Source: Mesorhizobium sp. J428 (GTDB taxonomy: Bacteria > Pseudomonadota > Alphaproteobacteria > Rhizobiales > Rhizobiaceae). Taken from it: a stretch of 64,000 bases of DNA. The notes under the pieces are model-generated. The model did not search any database. It was not told the DNA's origin and was given only the letters and a program-made list of their open reading frames with translations. Positions 9,660-20,338 of the stretch are shown here, one piece after another (within the stretch, counting starts at the first letter, position 1; every line of letters begins with the position of its first letter). The DNA lies in assembly GCF_024699925.1 (NCBI RefSeq), contig NZ_JAJOMX010000001.1, forward strand, positions 372,001 to 436,000, written 5' to 3'. Both the position numbers and the translations under genes were made by a program.

Positions 9660-9947
9660 TCAGGCCGCCTTCACCTCCTCCAGTTCGATATGCAGCTTGA
9701 AGCCCGCTGCGGCGGCTATGTTGACGAGCGCATCCAGCGAAAACTTCTCCAGCTTGCCGCGCATCAGGTCGTTGAGACGCGGCCGTGTCAACCCGAGACG
9801 GGCGGCCGCCTCTTCCTGCGTGAGACCCCATGTCCTGACCCGCTCACGGATAGCGAGCAGCAGATCGGCGCGGGCGGTCATGTTAGCCGCCTCGGCCGGC
9901 GTATCCGCCAGGGCGTCGAAGACACTCTCGAATATCTCCTGGTTCAT
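9660..9947 (-). CDS. HigA-like XRE antitoxin
   Basis: A 95 aa antitoxin with an XRE/Cro helix-turn-helix around WGLTQEEAAARLGLTRPRLNDL and the HigA-like tail LVNIAAAAGFKLHIEL. It neutralises and, with the toxin, autoregulates the operon in this family. The start at 9947 was chosen because it overlaps the toxin stop as ATGA; another ATG five codons upstream lies inside the toxin gene. Toxin-first order is characteristic of higBA. Confidence 0.88.
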   Translation of the reverse strand: MNQEIFESVFDALADTPAEAANMTARADLLLAIRERVRTWGLTQEEAAARLGLTRPRLNDLMRGKLEKFSLDALVNIAAAAGFKLHIELEEVKAA

Positions 9948-10267
9948 TGCGTGGCCTTCCATTCTCTGAGCCGTTTGGCGGCGAGTTCAACGTCGCGCTG
10001 CGCCGTCTGCTGCGTCTTCTTCTGAAACGCATGCAGCACGAGAACCAAATCCGGCAGGGTCGCCAGATAGATGATCCGGAACGCTCCCGACGCGTCCCTG
10101 ATCCTGATTTCCCTCACGCCCGGACCGACCGTCTTTATCGGTTTCCAATCGTCAGGTTCCAGCCCGTTCTGTACGGCGCGAAGCTCGACGCCAGCCCGGT
10201 GTCGAGGGCTGTCGGGAAAGTCGCGGATCACATCCCGGCTGTCCCCCAGGAACGAGATGGGCTTCAT
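9944..10267 (-). CDS. HigB/RelE-like toxin (Gp49 family)
   Basis: A 107 aa toxin of the RelE superfamily, phage Gp49/HigB-like branch, expected to cleave ribosome-bound mRNA. The family pattern is visible in KTVGPGVREIRIRDASGAFRIIY (about residues 44-66) and LHAFQKKTQQT (about 78-88). It is the first gene of the module, preceded 7 bases upstream by a perfect palindrome (10275-10294), and overlaps the antitoxin by four bases. Confidence 0.88.
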   Translation of the reverse strand: MKPISFLGDSRDVIRDFPDSPRHRAGVELRAVQNGLEPDDWKPIKTVGPGVREIRIRDASGAFRIIYLATLPDLVLVLHAFQKKTQQTAQRDVELAAKRLREWKATQ

Positions 10268-10274
10268 AGGTTGA

Positions 10275-10294
10275 ATGTATCAAAACGGATACAT
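10275..10294. promoter_or_regulatory. palindromic operator of the HigBA-like module
   Basis: A perfect 7-bp inverted repeat, ATGTATC-aaaacg-GATACAT, lies immediately upstream of the toxin start. The spacing and position fit an autoregulatory site for the XRE antitoxin. Binding is inferred from position only. Confidence 0.6.
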
Positions 10295-10320
10295 AACTAC
10301 AAGGCTTACAATTGGATTGA

Positions 10321-10602
10321 CTACCTGCGACGTCTGCTCAGCTTGTAGAGCACGTGGCCTGTCAACGACACGGCCACCCCGAGCCACATCAGCAGTATCA
10401 GGTAAAAGAATACCGTCGCGCCTATACATTCGCTCTCATTTATGGAGCATGCTAGCTGGACCCCGCGATTGGCGAAGAACAACATTGCAGTAGCCATGAT
10501 CGCGGAGGCGATAAGGGTGAGCTTCCCCCAGACAGCGTAGATCAGAACCGCGATGAGAGGTGCAATCACCTGCAGGGAGGGATCGACGAGGTAGCTGGTC
10601 AC
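10321..10602 (-). CDS. small two/three-helix membrane protein
   Basis: A 93 aa hydrophobic protein with helices near residues 11-27, 31-46 and 64-85 and an Arg-rich C-terminus (KLSRRRR) likely on the cytoplasmic side. It begins with GTG overlapping the stop of the GNAT gene (GTGA), with AAGGTGG a short way upstream, which suggests translational coupling. No family recognised. A loop contains two cysteines (CSINESEC). Confidence 0.55.
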   Translation of the reverse strand: MTSYLVDPSLQVIAPLIAVLIYAVWGKLTLIASAIMATAMLFFANRGVQLACSINESECIGATVFFYLILLMWLGVAVSLTGHVLYKLSRRRR

Positions 10603-11120
10603 GCCACCACCTTCACCGCCCGGTCCTCGTGCACCACGTCGCCCGTCAGCTTCGCGAGCGAGCCTTCGACCAGTTCGCGCGCGAGCAGCCGCTCCGGATC
10701 GACCGGGCGCGGCATCGAGATCTGGCCGTAGGGGATCTTCTTGAAACCGAGCGGGCCGTAATACGGCTCGTCGCCGACCAGCACGACGACGCCCCAGCCC
10801 TGTTCCTTCGCCTTGGTCACGACGATGTCGAGCAGCTTGCGGCCGATGCCGAGGTTCTTCCAGTCGGGAATGACGGCGAGCGGACCGAGCAGCAGCGCCC
10901 TGCCCTCGCCGGCCGCAATGCGCGTCATGCGCACCGAGCCGATCACCTTGCCCCAGTGCACGGCGACATAGGACAGGTCGCGCTCGTGCGGGCCGCCCTC
11001 GCGGATCTTGTAGGCGGCGCGGGTGAAGCGGCCCGGGCCGAAGGCTTCGGCGTTGATCTGTTCGATCGCGCGGTCGTGGGCCGGATTTTCCGGCAGGTAG
11101 GCGATGTCGTTGACGCTCAT
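10599..11120 (-). CDS. GNAT family N-acetyltransferase
   Basis: A 173 aa acetyltransferase of the YhbS-like GNAT group. The acetyl-CoA binding region is LGPLAVIPDWKNLGIGRKLL (about 78-97) and the family tail VVLVGDEPYYGPLGFKKI follows. The substrate is unknown. It starts at an ATG at 11120 and is followed by the overlapping small membrane protein; it diverges from the glutathione-transferase-like gene at 11377. Confidence 0.88.
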   Translation of the reverse strand: MSVNDIAYLPENPAHDRAIEQINAEAFGPGRFTRAAYKIREGGPHERDLSYVAVHWGKVIGSVRMTRIAAGEGRALLLGPLAVIPDWKNLGIGRKLLDIVVTKAKEQGWGVVVLVGDEPYYGPLGFKKIPYGQISMPRPVDPERLLARELVEGSLAKLTGDVVHEDRAVKVVA

Positions 11121-11376
11121 GGAGAGGGTTCCGTTTCGGCAGACGAGAGAGCCGCAGGGCGGCGTGCGCTATCCGCGCCCGGCAGGGCGCAGTTCAGCCA
11201 ATTCGTCGTCGCGGAAAACGGATGCTGGTCACGATTGATCCTCTGATCGCCCCGCTAGCACCCTTTTTCGGCGCCGTCCATGCCCCCGCCACAACAAGTT
11301 ACGCTCCGTTCACCGCGAAGCCGGTGCGCCGCGGCGCCTCTTGCCCTACATCTCGGTGAACAGGAAGGATTGCACC

Positions 11377-12360
11377 ATGGGACTTCTGGTCGACGGCATC
11401 TGGCAGGACAAGTGGTACGACACCGGCAAGTCGGGCCGGTTCGAGCGCGCGCAGTCGCAGTTTCGCGATTTCGTGACGGCGGATGGATCGCCGGCGCCGG
11501 GCCGCACCCGCGCGTTCAAGGCCGAGCCTGGCCGCTATCATCTCTATGTCTCGCTCGCCTGCCCCTGGGCGCACCGCACGCTGATCTTCCGCAAGTTGAA
11601 GAAGCTCGAGGACGTGATCTCGGTCTCGGTGGTGCATCACTTCATGGGCGAGCACGGCTGGACCTTCCTCGCCGAGGACGGCGCGACAGGCGACACGCTC
11701 TACGGCCTCGACTATCTGCACCAGATCTACACGAAGGCGGACCCGACCTATTCCGGCCGCGTCACCGTGCCGGTGCTCTGGGACAAGCAGGAACAGACGA
11801 TCGTCTCCAACGAATCGTCCGAGATCATCCGCATGCTCAACTCCGCCTTCGACGAATGGGGCGACGCGTCGGTCGATCTCTGTCCGCAGGCGCTGCGCGG
11901 CGAGATCGATGCGCTGAACGCGTGGATCTATCCGTCGATCAACAACGGCGTCTACCGCTGCGGCTTCGCGACCAAGCAGGCCGCCTACGAGGAGGCCTTC
12001 GCGGAACTGTTCGCAGCCCTCGACCGCGCCGAGGACATCCTTTCAAGGCAGCGCTATCTGGCCGGCGAGCGGATCACAGAGGCAGACTGGCGGCTGTTCA
12101 CGACGCTGGTGCGGTTCGACCCGGTCTATGTCGGCCACTTCAAGTGCAACCTGCGTCGGATCGCCGACTATCCCAACCTGTCGAACTACCTGCGCGACCT
12201 CTACCAGGTGCCGGGCGTCGCCGAGACGGTGAACCTGCACCACATCAAGCACCATTATTACGGCAGCCACAAAACCATCAACCCGACCGGCATCGTCCCC
12301 GTGGGGCCGGAGATCGACTTTTCGGCACCGCATGATCGGGATCGGTTCGGAAAGGTGTAA
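11377..12360 (+). CDS. glutathione S-transferase family protein (glutathionyl-hydroquinone reductase type)
   Basis: A 327 aa Xi-class (YqjG/ECM4-type) glutathione transferase homologue that would reduce glutathionyl-hydroquinones. The catalytic cysteine motif SLACPWAHR is near residue 60, followed by GWTFL, and the C-terminal helical domain has LDRAEDILSRQRYLAGERITEADWRLF. The start at 11377 has AGGAAGG about nine bases upstream; an ATG-less extension to 11341 lacks one. Single gene, followed by a palindromic repeat. Confidence 0.9.
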   Translation: MGLLVDGIWQDKWYDTGKSGRFERAQSQFRDFVTADGSPAPGRTRAFKAEPGRYHLYVSLACPWAHRTLIFRKLKKLEDVISVSVVHHFMGEHGWTFLAEDGATGDTLYGLDYLHQIYTKADPTYSGRVTVPVLWDKQEQTIVSNESSEIIRMLNSAFDEWGDASVDLCPQALRGEIDALNAWIYPSINNGVYRCGFATKQAAYEEAFAELFAALDRAEDILSRQRYLAGERITEADWRLFTTLVRFDPVYVGHFKCNLRRIADYPNLSNYLRDLYQVPGVAETVNLHHIKHHYYGSHKTINPTGIVPVGPEIDFSAPHDRDRFGKV

Positions 12361-12378
12361 ACGGCTCGCAGGCGCAAG

Positions 12379-12511
12379 GCCCCCTCATCCGGCCGCTTCG
12401 CGGCCACCTTCTCCCCGAGGGGAGAAGAGGTCGCAGACGCTCGCGATACCCCTCTCCCCTCGGGGAGAGGTCCGCCGAGCGAAGCGGAGGCGGGGTGAGG
12501 GGGGCTGAGGC
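12379..12511. repeat. palindromic intergenic repeat R1
   Basis: An imperfect long inverted repeat. Each arm contains its own short palindrome of the type CTCCCCgaGGGGAG, so the element can fold as a branched hairpin. The outer arms are CCCCCTCATCC and the complementary GGTGAGGGGGG region. It lies between the convergent glutathione-transferase and Nudix genes and resembles the abundant palindromic elements of rhizobial genomes. Confidence 0.75.
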
Positions 12512-12523
12512 CTTCCGGTATGA

Positions 12524-13018
12524 TCACCAGTACGGCGATGGAGCCACCCCGCCGATCGCCTCATCGATCCGCCGCCGCGTACCGCCGGTCGTCATGTCCG
12601 GCAGTGCATCGACCGGGAAAAATCCCGCCGCCTTGATCTCCCGGTCAGGCGCCTTGGGTGCGGTCTGGCGGAAGTCCGTCACCAGGTAGACGCCGACATG
12701 GTCGCGCCGGCTGGCATGGCGATTGTGGTGGAGGCTGACCAGTGCCGGCGGGCCGGTGAGCTCGATGTTGCCTTCCTCGAAAAGCTCCCGCTCCAGCGCC
12801 TGCAGCATTGTCTCGCCTGTCTCGACGCCGCCGCCCGGCAGTTGCCAACCGGGCACGTAGGTGTGCTCGATCAGGAAGACGGCGTTCGCGTCGCGGTCGT
12901 AGACGATGCCGCGCGCGCCGAGCGTCATCGGGCGGCGGAACAGAAAGTAGAGGTGGAACAGCCGACCGCGCAGGCCGGGCCACCCCGTCTGGCGGAACGT
13001 ATCGGACGGCGCGCTCAT
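12524..13018 (-). CDS. Nudix hydrolase
   Basis: A 164 aa Nudix protein. The Nudix box GGGVETGETMLQALERELFEE is nearly complete with the REx2EE core as RELFEE; LPGGGVE and GWQLPGG frame it. The nucleotide-type substrate cannot be told. The ATG at 13018 was preferred over the upstream in-frame start because the upstream extension covers the divergent promoter region of the metallophosphoesterase gene. Confidence 0.85.
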   Translation of the reverse strand: MSAPSDTFRQTGWPGLRGRLFHLYFLFRRPMTLGARGIVYDRDANAVFLIEHTYVPGWQLPGGGVETGETMLQALERELFEEGNIELTGPPALVSLHHNRHASRRDHVGVYLVTDFRQTAPKAPDREIKAAGFFPVDALPDMTTGGTRRRIDEAIGGVAPSPYW

Positions 13019-13071
13019 TGTGCGTTCCGGAAGCGGTGGCACGGGCATCCCCCATCCGCTACAGAGGTTGA

Positions 13072-14007
13072 ATGTTCCGGCTCGCGCATATCTCGGATGT
13101 CCATCTTGGGCCCCTGCCCCCTGTAACCTATCGCCAGCTCGCCTCAAAGCGCATCACTGGCTACATCAACTGGCAGCGCACGCGCAGCAAGAGCTTCCAC
13201 GACGGTGCGCTGGGCGCGATCGTCGCAGACATGAAGGAGGCGGCGCCCGACCACATCGCCGTCACCGGCGACCTGATGAACTTGGCGCTCGCCGAGGAGA
13301 TCGCGGTCTCGCGCAAATGGCTGGAGATGCTGGGCCAGCCGGAGGACGTCTCGGTCGTGCCCGGCAACCACGATGCCTATGTGCCGGGCGCGCTGCGCAA
13401 GGCCTGCGAGGCATGGCGGCCCTGGACCGAAGGAGAGCACGGCTGGGCGAAGGCGAACGTCAACGGCTTTCCCTATGTCCGCGTCCGCGGCCGGGTGGCG
13501 ATCATCGGCGTCTCCTCGGCGCGCGCCACCGCCCCTTTCCTCGCCACGGGCTCCTTCACCGACGAGCAAGGCCGGCGCCTCGGGCGCATCCTGCGCCGGG
13601 CCGGCGAGGAAGGCCTGTGCCGCGTCGTGCTGATCCACCATCCGCCGGTGCGCGGCGCCGACCCCGCCCATAAGCGGCTCTACGGGATCGGAACGTTCCA
13701 GAAGGTCGTGCGCCGCCACGGCGCGGAGATCGTGCTGCACGGCCACACGCATCTGCCGACGGTCAACTGGATTCCCGGCAAGGGCAAGAGCCAGGTTCCC
13801 GTGGTCGGCGTCGCCGCGGCAGGCGAAAGTCTCGGCCACGAGAAGCCGCTGGCGCAGCATAACCTGATCGAGATGGAGGCCGACGAAGGCGCCGAATGGC
13901 ACATCCGGCTCACCCGCCGCGGCCTGGTGGCGCCGACGGGCCATATCGAGCAACTGTCGCAGGAAGAGCTGATCGAACCGGCGAAGCGCGCCGAAGCTAA
14001 GGCATGA
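13072..14007 (+). CDS. metallophosphoesterase (calcineurin-like)
   Basis: A 311 aa binuclear metallophosphoesterase. All five motifs are present: ISDVHLG near residue 7, GDLMN near 66, GNHDAY near 98, HHPPV near 194 and GHTHLP near 225. No signal peptide. Candidate substrates include cyclic nucleotides or phosphodiesters as in Icc/CpdA relatives, but the sequence does not decide. Its 3' end overlaps the convergent membrane protein gene by 11 bases. Confidence 0.9.
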   Translation: MFRLAHISDVHLGPLPPVTYRQLASKRITGYINWQRTRSKSFHDGALGAIVADMKEAAPDHIAVTGDLMNLALAEEIAVSRKWLEMLGQPEDVSVVPGNHDAYVPGALRKACEAWRPWTEGEHGWAKANVNGFPYVRVRGRVAIIGVSSARATAPFLATGSFTDEQGRRLGRILRRAGEEGLCRVVLIHHPPVRGADPAHKRLYGIGTFQKVVRRHGAEIVLHGHTHLPTVNWIPGKGKSQVPVVGVAAAGESLGHEKPLAQHNLIEMEADEGAEWHIRLTRRGLVAPTGHIEQLSQEELIEPAKRAEAKA

Positions 14008-14587
14008 TGGCAGGCGGCAGCTTGTCCCACAGCCAGGCGAGCACCGCAGTCACCCCGGCCACCGCACCGATGATGATGAAGGTGAGCGCCCAGAGGAACC
14101 ACGCCCATCTGTCGCCGGTCGAGGACGGCGCCGCCTGCGTCTCGACCGTCAGGGCGGCCGGATGGATATCGCCGTCCATCATCCGTTCGCGCTCGATCAT
14201 CCGCTCGGCGATATAGCGCGTCACCTTGTCGGCCACGTCCTTCATCTCGGCAGTCTCGGCAAGCACGATGCGGCCGAGCCGCGTGTCGCGCACGAAGCGG
14301 TAGATGCGGCGGTCGCGGCCCATCGCAACATGCGCGGTGGCGTCGATCCACAGGCGCGGCTGCAGGCCGGACGAGATGGTGAAGTCGAACTGTTCGCTGT
14401 CCTTCGGCGTCTCCTCGAACACCGGCGCCAGGTCCTGCGCCAGGAGTTCCAGCCGCATCCGGCTCGCCTCGCGCAACTCGACCACGACGTCGTCGCGGTC
14501 GGCGAGCGCGTTCTTCATCTCGCGGATCGATTCGGCCAGCCGGCCCAGCGACTCGGGATGTTTCGGACTCTGGCCGGACTCACTCAT
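13997..14587 (-). CDS. membrane-anchored protein with C-terminal helix
   Basis: A 196 aa protein with a mostly charged, helical cytoplasmic region and one C-terminal transmembrane helix (WAWFLWALTFIIIGAVAGVT). The middle contains FDFTISSGLQPRLWIDATAHV, a block conserved in a rhizobial family I cannot name. The ATG at 14587 with GGAG upstream was chosen over a GTG five codons earlier. Function unknown. Confidence 0.7.
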   Translation of the reverse strand: MSESGQSPKHPESLGRLAESIREMKNALADRDDVVVELREASRMRLELLAQDLAPVFEETPKDSEQFDFTISSGLQPRLWIDATAHVAMGRDRRIYRFVRDTRLGRIVLAETAEMKDVADKVTRYIAERMIERERMMDGDIHPAALTVETQAAPSSTGDRWAWFLWALTFIIIGAVAGVTAVLAWLWDKLPPAIMP

Positions 14588-14646
14588 CGGCGAACGCTCC
14601 ACACAGGCGTGTTAACCGATCATTAACACAAAACGGTGCGGCAGGG

Positions 14647-15410
14647 CTACGTCGCCCGCCGCATCGTCGAGCGGATGGCGTGGATCACGCTCTTTCGCGC
14701 TTCCTCGGGCAGCATGTGGCCGATGCCCGGCAGGACGACGAGCTGGAAGCCCTCTGGCAGGTTCTCGGACTGCGAGAACGGCAGCACCGGATCATCCGTG
14801 CCCCACACGACCGTCACAGGCATGGCCAGCGTCGCCAGGCTGTCGCGCGGGATCTCGCCCTGCTTGCCATCCTTGGCGATCTTGCCGACGATCTCGACAA
14901 GCTTCGCCTCCTGGCCGGGCAGCGAGCGGGTCGCGGCGAGTGCGGCGATATTCTTGGTCGGCATGTCGAAGCCGGGCGCGCCGAGCGCATTGACCGCGGC
15001 GCGCAGGCCGTCGGTGGAGCCCGGCGATGCGAGGTTCTTCAGCCGCGGCTCGCTGATGTCCGGGCCGAAGCCGCCGGGCGCGAGCAGGGTCAGCGAGGCG
15101 ACGCGGTCGGGCGCGCGCAGCGCCATCAGCGTGGCGACGGCGCCGCCCATCGAAAAGCCGGCGACATGGACGCGCGAAATCCCGCGCCGGTCGAGGTCGG
15201 CGAGGATCGCCTTCGCCATGCCGGAGGCGGAGCCCGCCGCCGGATGGTCGAGCGAGCGGGCATGGCCGGGAAGGTCGTAGGCGAGCACGCGCGCGTCGCG
15301 CGCCAGGTCCGGCTGGATGTCGTACCAGTCCATCCAGTGGCCGCCGAAGCCGTGCAGGAGAACGAGCGCTGTGCGCCCGCTCCCCTTCTCGCGCGCGTGC
15401 AGCGTTTCGC

Positions 15411-15414
<4 letters not shown>
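14647..15414 (-). CDS. alpha/beta fold hydrolase
   Basis: A 255 aa alpha/beta hydrolase with oxyanion motif LLHGFGGHWMDW (about 19-30), nucleophile elbow AGFSMGGA near residue 92, acid PVTVVWGTDD and catalytic histidine GIGHMLPEE. There is no upstream ATG; the start is a TTG at 15414 that overlaps the leuA stop as TTGA, giving translational coupling with leuA. The substrate is unknown; it resembles acetoin dehydrogenase E2-like or meta-cleavage hydrolases. Confidence 0.82.
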
Positions 15415-17255
<1,841 letters not shown>

Positions 17256-17375
17256 TCAGCGAGCCCGGCGATCGCCGATAAGGCCGAGAAGAAGCAGGGT
17301 CGAGGAGAACGCGCGCGCCGTCTCGCCCGCGAAGGCGGCGAAACGGGAGACGGTGATGGTCTGGCGCGAAGACAT
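17256..17375 (-). CDS. leuL: leucine leader peptide
   Basis: A 39-codon reading frame upstream of leuA, beginning MSSRQTITVSRF and containing four consecutive Leu codons (residues 27-30, CTG CTT CTT CTC) plus another at 32, ending GDRRAR. CTT is otherwise scarce in this GC-rich window. A leucine run just ahead of a structured leader before leuA is the classical arrangement for ribosome-mediated attenuation. The ATG is only 8 bases from a predicted -10 box, so the leader may be translated from a leaderless mRNA. Confidence 0.75.
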   Translation of the reverse strand: MSSRQTITVSRFAAFAGETARAFSSTLLLLGLIGDRRAR

Positions 17376-17383
17376 GGGCGGCT

Positions 17384-17411
17384 CAATATCCGAAGGCGCG
17401 CCGCCGCGCAA
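17384..17411 (-). promoter_or_regulatory. predicted leuL-leuA promoter
   Basis: TTGCGC (-35 candidate, 17406-17411), a 16-base spacer and ATATTG (-10 candidate, 17384-17389), with 8 bases to the leader ATG. The same -35 sequence, spacer length and ATG distance are found in front of trpL at 23892-23919, which supports both predictions. Confidence 0.55.
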
Positions 17412-17415
17412 GCCG

Positions 17416-18126
17416 TCAGGCCGGCTTTGCGGCATTTGCCTGTTCGATGAGCCGCGCGCTGCGGCCGACGAGCTGGCTGGAATAGATCACCGCCGCGCAG
17501 CCGATCGGGAAGATCACCTCGTTGATGATACTCGACGCGATCTGCACCGCGCCCGGCGACAGGCCCTTCGAGACCGCCACCTGATAGGTGAAGAAGGCGA
17601 TCGCGCCCCCGAATACCACGCCCACCAGCCCGCCCGAGCCGAAATAGCGCGTGGCGCGGATCTCGCTCTTCTGGACGAGGCGCGCGAGCAGCCAGCCGAG
17701 CACGCCGTATTCTATGGCCCGCAGTATTGAGATGGCGCTGAGCGACAGCACCGCCTCCTGCTCGGCCGCTGAAACAAGACCCGCCATCACCTTCTGGCTC
17801 GACTTGGCGGCCGCCACCGCGAGCGGCGCGACCAGAAGCGACACCAGGCCCGCAACCAGCGGCTTCGCCCTCGATACGGCCGTGACGATGCCGACCCCGA
17901 CGCAGATCAGCAGCGACCAGGAGATGCCGTGCGTGAAATCGGCGATGATCGTCGAGGTCGCCGGCATGATCCCGCCCGCGAGCTTCGAGAGAAGGATCAG
18001 GCCCTGGATGGCGAAGCCGAGCGCGATGGAAAGCAACGCGATCAGCGCGATGCGCCTGACCAGCGCGCCGGCCTGCTCCGCATCGGCGGGCTCACCGTCC
18101 GCGATCTCGATCCGACCGTCCATCAT
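17416..18126 (-). CDS. multi-pass membrane protein, unknown
   Basis: A 236 aa protein with about six transmembrane helices, for example IALIALLSIALGFAIQGLIL (27-46) and LVGVVFGGAIAFFTYQVAV. The N-terminal 25 residues are acidic and cytoplasmic-looking. No family recognised. It ends just upstream of the predicted leuL promoter, so transcription of leuA is probably separate. Two adjacent ATG codons begin it (18126 and 18123). Confidence 0.7.
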   Translation of the reverse strand: MMDGRIEIADGEPADAEQAGALVRRIALIALLSIALGFAIQGLILLSKLAGGIMPATSTIIADFTHGISWSLLICVGVGIVTAVSRAKPLVAGLVSLLVAPLAVAAAKSSQKVMAGLVSAAEQEAVLSLSAISILRAIEYGVLGWLLARLVQKSEIRATRYFGSGGLVGVVFGGAIAFFTYQVAVSKGLSPGAVQIASSIINEVIFPIGCAAVIYSSQLVGRSARLIEQANAAKPA

Positions 18127-18196
18127 CTCATACGGGCTCCTACATGTGACGCAACGTAATGGCCGAGCCGGGCGAGGCTTGCAAGCCCTCGGAGAT

Positions 18197-19279
18197 TCAG
18201 TCCGGCTCGCGGACCCGCTCCGCGAGCCAGCGCACGACCGGCGGACCGGCGAGCAGCACGATCAGGAAGCGCATCATCTGCATCGCCATGACGAAGGCGA
18301 TGTCGACCGATCCCGACGCAGCCGCGATGATGGCGACGGAATCCATGCCGCCCGGGCTGGTCGCCAGATAGGCGGTGAGCGGATCGATCCCGAGGGAGTG
18401 GACGAGCAGCCACGCGACCGCGCCGCAGAAGCCGATGAGCAGGAGGACGGCCAGCATGACCTGCGGCAGCGAGCGGCCGGCATGCGCAAGTACCTTGCGG
18501 TCGAAGCGCAGCCCGATCGACCAGCCGACCAGAACGTAGCTTATGGCGAGCAGCCAGTGCGGCAGCTGCAGCGGCAGGCCGAAGCCGGCATGGACGACGA
18601 TGCCGAGCAACATAGGCCCGAGGAAGATCGCCGCCGGCAGGCGCGCCAAGCGGCCACCGACTGCGCCGGCCAGTGCGACGGACAGCGTCGTCAGGAATGC
18701 GCCCCATTCCAGCGGCGGAAACCAGGCGACCGGCGGCCTCTCAATCACCGACGTGTCGACGAAAAGGCGCGCGATCAACGCCGCGGCGACCGAGACCATG
18801 ATGACACGGACATATTGCATGAAGGCCACCAGTCGCGCATCGGCGCCGAAGGCGTCGGCCATCAGCACCATCGCGGAGGCCGCGCCCGGCGCCGAGCCCC
18901 AGATCGCGGTCGTTCCGGGCAGGATGCCGAACCGGGCGATCAGGCCGCCGAGCCCGCCGCTGGCGACCAGCGTGGCGAACGTCGCCCCGAGAAGTATCGG
19001 CCAGTCCGCCAGCAGGGCGGAGAACAGGGCCGGCTCGAGCGAGGCCGCGATGAGGCAGCCGATGATCGCCTGCGCGCCCAAAAGGGCGACCGGCGGCAGC
19101 CTGAGCCGCGCGCCGAGGACGCCGACCACGATGCCCGCGATCATCGGCCCGATGAGAAGCCCCGCCGGCAGGTTGGCCCACTCGAACAGGGCAGAAAGGA
19201 TGACCGAAAGGGTGACGAGCAGGGTCCACCAGCCCAGCTTCGCAAGACGAGATGTCGGATCTGGCTGCTCTTGTCCCAT
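18197..19279 (-). CDS. AbrB-family membrane protein (PF05145 type)
   Basis: A 360 aa membrane protein of the family annotated as AbrB or ammonia-monooxygenase-like. It is a two-fold repeat of about five helices each; the repeated GxxxxPAGxxLG/GPMIAG-type loops appear as LPAGLLIGPMIAGIVVG and LPAAIFLGPMLLGIVVH, and the half-ends read TAIWGSAPGAASAMVLMADAFG and TSPGGMDSVAIIAAASG. Transport substrate unknown. The ATG at 19279 has AAGGGG eight bases upstream. Confidence 0.85.
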   Translation of the reverse strand: MGQEQPDPTSRLAKLGWWTLLVTLSVILSALFEWANLPAGLLIGPMIAGIVVGVLGARLRLPPVALLGAQAIIGCLIAASLEPALFSALLADWPILLGATFATLVASGGLGGLIARFGILPGTTAIWGSAPGAASAMVLMADAFGADARLVAFMQYVRVIMVSVAAALIARLFVDTSVIERPPVAWFPPLEWGAFLTTLSVALAGAVGGRLARLPAAIFLGPMLLGIVVHAGFGLPLQLPHWLLAISYVLVGWSIGLRFDRKVLAHAGRSLPQVMLAVLLLIGFCGAVAWLLVHSLGIDPLTAYLATSPGGMDSVAIIAAASGSVDIAFVMAMQMMRFLIVLLAGPPVVRWLAERVREPD

Positions 19280-19346
19280 CAACCCCTTCTAGAGCCTGCG
19301 GGCCGCCGGGCGAACAGACAATCTCGCCGGGCAGCCATGCGCGGCG

Positions 19347-20270
19347 TCAGGCGAAGGGCACCGCCGCCGTGCCGAGCGGCAGCTTCGCCTCGTCGTCCGG
19401 CTCGACATGGATGGTGATGCGGACGCTCGGGATCTCGGCCTTCAGCGCCTCCTCGATCCGGTCGCAGATCGCATGCGAATCGCCCACCCGCATGTCGGCG
19501 TCGACGATCAGGTGGAACTCGATGAAGGTGGCGCGGCCCGCAATGCGCGTCTTGAGATCGTGCACTTCCAACGCGCCCTTGGAATTGGTCGAGATGATTT
19601 CTCGGATGCGGATGTTCTGGTCGAGCGGCACCGCTTCGTCCATCAGGCCGCTGAGCGACGAGGTGATGACCTTCCAGCCCTGAAACAGGATGTTCAGTGC
19701 CACGATCAGCGCCAGCAGCGGATCGAGGAACACCCAGCCGGTGGCGATCGCGCCGAGCAGGCCTGCGAGCACGCCGATCGAGGTGACGACGTCGGTCATC
19801 ACGTGCTTGCCGTCCGCGACCAGCGCCGGCGAGCGCTCCTGCCGGCCCGCACGGATCAGCAGCCACGCCCAGACTGCGTTCACCGCCGCCGCGGCCGCAT
19901 TGATGCCGAGGCCCATGCCCGGCTCCTCGAGCGCGACAGGCGTCTGCCAGGCCCGGAACACCTCCGCCAGGATCAGCAGCGAGGCGACGACGATCAGCAC
20001 GCCCTCCAGCACGGCGGAGAAGTATTCCGCCTTGTGGTGGCCGAACTGATGGTCCTGGTCGGCCGGTTTGTGGCTGACATTGATCGCCCAGAAGGCCGCG
20101 CCCGCCGCGATGACGTTGACGATCGATTCCAGCGCGTCCGAATAAAGCGCGACCGACCCGGTCAGCCACCAGGCCGCGAACTTCATGCCCATCACGGCGA
20201 AGGCAACGATGATCGACCAGAAGGCGAGACGGGCAACGCGCTCTTTTGCAGTTCTCGGTTGATGATCCAA
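19347..20270 (-). CDS. cation diffusion facilitator transporter
   Basis: A 307 aa CDF metal/H+ antiporter with six helices followed by a cytoplasmic ferredoxin-like domain. Metal-site residues are visible in YSDALES (helix II) and in DGKHVMTDVVTS (helix V), and HHKAEYFSAVLEG marks the loop before helix III. Substrate could be zinc, iron or manganese; the helix II/V residues show a D-x-x-x / H-x-x-x-D pattern. The start appears to be TTG at 20270, since the only later ATG lies in helix I. Confidence 0.9.
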   Translation of the reverse strand: MDHQPRTAKERVARLAFWSIIVAFAVMGMKFAAWWLTGSVALYSDALESIVNVIAAGAAFWAINVSHKPADQDHQFGHHKAEYFSAVLEGVLIVVASLLILAEVFRAWQTPVALEEPGMGLGINAAAAAVNAVWAWLLIRAGRQERSPALVADGKHVMTDVVTSIGVLAGLLGAIATGWVFLDPLLALIVALNILFQGWKVITSSLSGLMDEAVPLDQNIRIREIISTNSKGALEVHDLKTRIAGRATFIEFHLIVDADMRVGDSHAICDRIEEALKAEIPSVRITIHVEPDDEAKLPLGTAAVPFA

Positions 20271-20338
20271 CTTTTTCGTCTTATGGTTGTATACTGTGAT
20301 GAGGCTTGGATTCGGATCGTTTCACGCGGGGGGATATC

